From: Alteromonas sp. MMG017
Lineage (GTDB): Bacteria > Pseudomonadota > Gammaproteobacteria > Enterobacterales > Alteromonadaceae
Reading direction: 5' to 3'
NCBI RefSeq assembly: GCF_018100795.1
Contig: NZ_JAGJDY010000015.1
Span: 33,524-97,523, forward strand
Length of the DNA: 64,000 nt
The notes beneath the pieces were generated by a model that ran no database searches, was not told where the DNA came from, and saw nothing but the letters and a program-made list of their open reading frames with translations. This document shows, piece after piece, positions 62,166 through 64,000 of the stretch. The first letter of the stretch is position 1; the number at the start of each line of letters is the position of its first letter. The translations under genes were made by a program, and so were the position numbers.

Positions 62166-62220
62166 AAAAATGGGGTCAGAGTACTTTTAAACGAATTAAG
62201 TACTCTGACCCCTTTATTAG
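62166..62220. repeat. near-perfect short REP copy next to RAYT
   Basis: AAAAATGGGGTCAGAGTACT (from 62166) to AAGTACTCTGACCCCTTTA with TTAG (ending 62220). Both ends match the RAYT element ends exactly. It sits 71 bp after the RAYT right end. Confidence 0.9.
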
Positions 62221-62356
62221 CGGCAGCGTCTATGTACTTCAGGGGGCTGGAACAGATGCAGCGATAGATTTTCGTGATTTTGAGTTGCTGCGAATGGGCT
62301 ACAGCCCGCAGCAAATTTCAAAATTTAACTCTGTTAGCATTTCAACTTGGCAGTAA
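62221..62356 (+). pseudogene. possible 3' remnant of an interrupted gene
   Basis: The frame ending at 62356 reads SVYVLQGAGTDAAIDFRDF then ELLRMGYSPQQISKFNSVS. It has protein-like composition, but no own start or ribosome site; upstream it is fused to REP sequence. It may be the tail of a gene split by the RAYT or the short copy. No homologue is recognised, and chance ORF remains possible. Confidence 0.3.
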
Positions 62357-62376
62357 GATTTTCAGTTAAGGAGCTG

Positions 62377-62985
62377 CTAGGCCCTTTCTGCACTAAATGA
62401 GTTAGCAATTATATAGCTTTTACCGATTTCAAAGGACTTGAGAGAGGGATACTCTTTGAACTCATTGCCATTCCACTTTTTAGGATTTCCAGTCGAAATT
62501 ACGCTGAGTACTATCGGATATTCCTTAAGTTTCACAACTAACTCTTCCATAACTGGTTTTGGAAAATTTCCTAGTTTGCCACTAGTTTCAGAAACTATTC
62601 CATTAACATCAGGCTTCAAATTCAAAAACCGCTGTAAATAGGTTATGTTACCAAAAATTTTGGCGCAGATGCTTGTCAGAATGCCCAAAAGCTCACCCGG
62701 ATTACATTCATTCTTAGAAAAGAAAATATCAAATCGTTCCGCTTTGTACGGGTATAACCTTGGCGAATTGGCTGTTAACAGTAAAGCCTCTGAACCATCT
62801 GAAGAAATCAGCTCTTCCACAGTTCCAAGACATTCTACTTCCCATAGTTGAGGATGATCATCGTCGTGCATTTTTACAGACAACGTAACCCTTAAGTCAT
62901 CAGCATACCAATCGGCATCCACAATTCTTATCCAGCCTTCTGCTTCATCAAAATGTGCGCCAATAGCACTTAGAAGTTCTTCCAT
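62377..62985 (-). CDS. unknown protein coupled to TPR gene, possible immunity protein
   Basis: 202 residues with no signal peptide. Segments such as WEVECLGTVEELISSDGSEA and FDIFFSKNECNPGELLGILT have the mix of short strands and helices common in toxin-immunity families, but no family is recognised. Its start overlaps the TPR gene stop by one base (TAATG). It may be part of a polymorphic toxin locus whose toxin would lie beyond 64000. Confidence is limited to its being a gene. Confidence 0.55.
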   Translation of the reverse strand: MEELLSAIGAHFDEAEGWIRIVDADWYADDLRVTLSVKMHDDDHPQLWEVECLGTVEELISSDGSEALLLTANSPRLYPYKAERFDIFFSKNECNPGELLGILTSICAKIFGNITYLQRFLNLKPDVNGIVSETSGKLGNFPKPVMEELVVKLKEYPIVLSVISTGNPKKWNGNEFKEYPSLKSFEIGKSYIIANSFSAERA

Positions 62986-63986
62986 TAGATAGCATCATCC
63001 TTTGGGTTACCATGTGTCTGACAGCCGAATAGTAAGCAACCACAGTGTTCATTAAACAATGTGAGGTTAGTATTGGGTTTACCAACTTCAAATTTAGACT
63101 TGAGGCCAGCACGCACATTGATTTCGTCTCGTAATTCTTCGATACGTTCTAACTTTTCAGTTTCCGTATAATCTTCCCAATCCTCGTGATCATTCTCTAG
63201 CTCAATGATCCACTCTTTTCTTTCTTCAATTAAAGAATAAATTGTTTCATTAAAAAGTTGAGGATTGACTTTGTACAATGAATAGCCCAGTTCAGGCCAA
63301 TCAGATAAATCGATTCCATCAAGCCCTAACTCAATGACAAGTTCTGTTGCTTTGTCATATTGTCCCATTTCAGCGTAAACAGAAGCGATCTCATAGCTAC
63401 AAATTACATCTAGAAACTCATTACTAATGTTTTTAACTAACAAGGCTAATTGGTCTTCCGTTTCTGAATAGTTCTTTAACGCTAAGTTCGTTACGGCTAA
63501 GTTATATAAGGAAATATTTTCGTTATCACTCAAGTTAGACGCTTTTAGGAAGCAATACTTTGCTTCGTCATATTTGCCCAGATAAAAATATGCGACACCG
63601 ATATTGTTAACTATATCTCTTGAATTTGATTTAGCCTCAGCCAGCTTTAGATACTTTAGCGCTTCTTCGTAATTTTCTAAATTTAATTGAATGTAACCGA
63701 CTTGGTTGTAAGGAAAATGGGATGATGGGTGAAGAGCTAAACATTCGTTTAATATTTGTAATGAACGTTCCGCATTGCCATATTCAAAATAAAGTTGCCA
63801 AGCTAGATTGTTTGTAGTTTTAACAGTCTTTTTAGTGTTATACGCCCGCTCAAATAACTTTAGGTCTTCATCATCACTTACCCATTCTGGATTTTGATAA
63901 TAAGCCATTGCAACATCATTGATTAAATCCAAGTCGTTAGGTGCGTTCTCCAATTTTGAGAGAAGTGCTTTTAATTGTGCTGACAT
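62985..63986 (-). CDS. TPR-repeat protein with C-terminal cysteine motif
   Basis: 333 residues, soluble. Residues 1-230 hold about six TPR-like units (for example YNQVGYIQLNLENYEEALKY, NNIGVAYFYLGKYDEAKYCF). An acidic helical region (WIIELENDHEDWEDYTETEK) follows, and the end has HCGCLLFGCQTHGNP, a compact Cys/His cluster that may bind metal. It lies first in a two-gene unit with the unknown protein downstream. The start is ATG 63986, with no clear ribosome site in the last 14 bases. The function is unknown; a partner in an immunity or regulatory unit is possible. Confidence 0.65.
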   Translation of the reverse strand: MSAQLKALLSKLENAPNDLDLINDVAMAYYQNPEWVSDDEDLKLFERAYNTKKTVKTTNNLAWQLYFEYGNAERSLQILNECLALHPSSHFPYNQVGYIQLNLENYEEALKYLKLAEAKSNSRDIVNNIGVAYFYLGKYDEAKYCFLKASNLSDNENISLYNLAVTNLALKNYSETEDQLALLVKNISNEFLDVICSYEIASVYAEMGQYDKATELVIELGLDGIDLSDWPELGYSLYKVNPQLFNETIYSLIEERKEWIIELENDHEDWEDYTETEKLERIEELRDEINVRAGLKSKFEVGKPNTNLTLFNEHCGCLLFGCQTHGNPKDDAI

Positions 63987-64000
63987 TATTTTTCAAGCCA

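Noticed and set aside
62072..62220. N-terminal half of a 94-codon frame after the RAYT gene
   Set aside because: The sequence is REP palindrome DNA translated by chance (repeated SDPFIS); only the part after 62220 might be a gene tail.

Overview
The window reads as chromosomal DNA of a marine gammaproteobacterium, most likely Alteromonas or a close relative in Alteromonadaceae. This is inferred from the gene types (PEP-CTERM surface proteins with a PrsT-like TPR protein, a PA4780-type RIO1 kinase, DUF3010 and PBPRA1643-type SEC-C proteins, NhaC, RhlE) and from the AT-leaning, short-spaced gene layout. No rRNA, tRNA, phage or CRISPR array was seen. One family of small mobile elements is scattered through the window.

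Layout. 0-5 kb: start of a CbpA-type J-domain gene, a secreted yellow/MRJP-type propeller, an ABM monooxygenase overlapping an OpuAC-like protein without a signal peptide, and a TPR-PrsW membrane protease. 5-11 kb: a run of secreted propeller-like protein, secreted ricin-type lectin, a large winged-helix/STAND ATPase/TM/TPR protein, an unknown protein and a repeat-rich lipoprotein. 11-19 kb: a MocR regulator divergent from a LysE exporter across a region full of CATACAG boxes, a YgjP-like metalloprotease, an S41 lipoprotein protease, a nitroreductase and an MDR dehydrogenase. 19-26.5 kb: one leftward operon of adaptor, ABC ATPase, FtsX/MacB-like permease, NtrC-type regulator and histidine kinase, headed by a candidate sigma-54 promoter and a 16-bp palindrome. 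26.5-38 kb: NhaC, RIO1 kinase, a NIDO-type PEP-CTERM protein, IalB-like protein, an outer-membrane barrel, a PQQ-type sugar dehydrogenase, a DUF1272/EamA/GlxA-like operon and RhlE.

38-47 kb is the most distinctive region: a VPEP-CTERM protein, a PrsT-like TPR protein, a lipoprotein, a 1002-residue secreted protein with von Willebrand A, HExxHxxGxxH metalloprotease and dockerin modules, a small secreted protein, and a cohesin-like protein ending in a PEP-CTERM sorting signal. Cohesin and dockerin partners encoded side by side, with the cohesin on a sorted surface protein, suggest a protease docked on the cell surface. Sequences resembling -24/-12 sigma-54 promoters lie before the three PEP-CTERM genes and the dockerin gene, as expected for a PrsK/PrsR/RpoN regulon.

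47-64 kb: DNA repair and housekeeping genes, a YwqK/MORN repeat protein, a MATE pump, two small membrane or stress-type proteins, a molybdopterin oxidoreductase with a membrane partner and a divergent AraC regulator, a cytochrome c/propeller pair, a nucleoside-hydrolase-like secreted protein, a REP-associated tyrosine transposase (RAYT) with intact ends, and a pair of genes that may belong to an immunity-type locus.

The mobile family links much of the intergenic DNA. The RAYT at 61.3 kb is bounded by the same GGGGTCAGAGTAC/GTACTCTGACCCC ends that form short palindromes at about a dozen other sites, mostly between convergent genes. A decayed RAYT fragment at 17.0 kb carries a matching right end.
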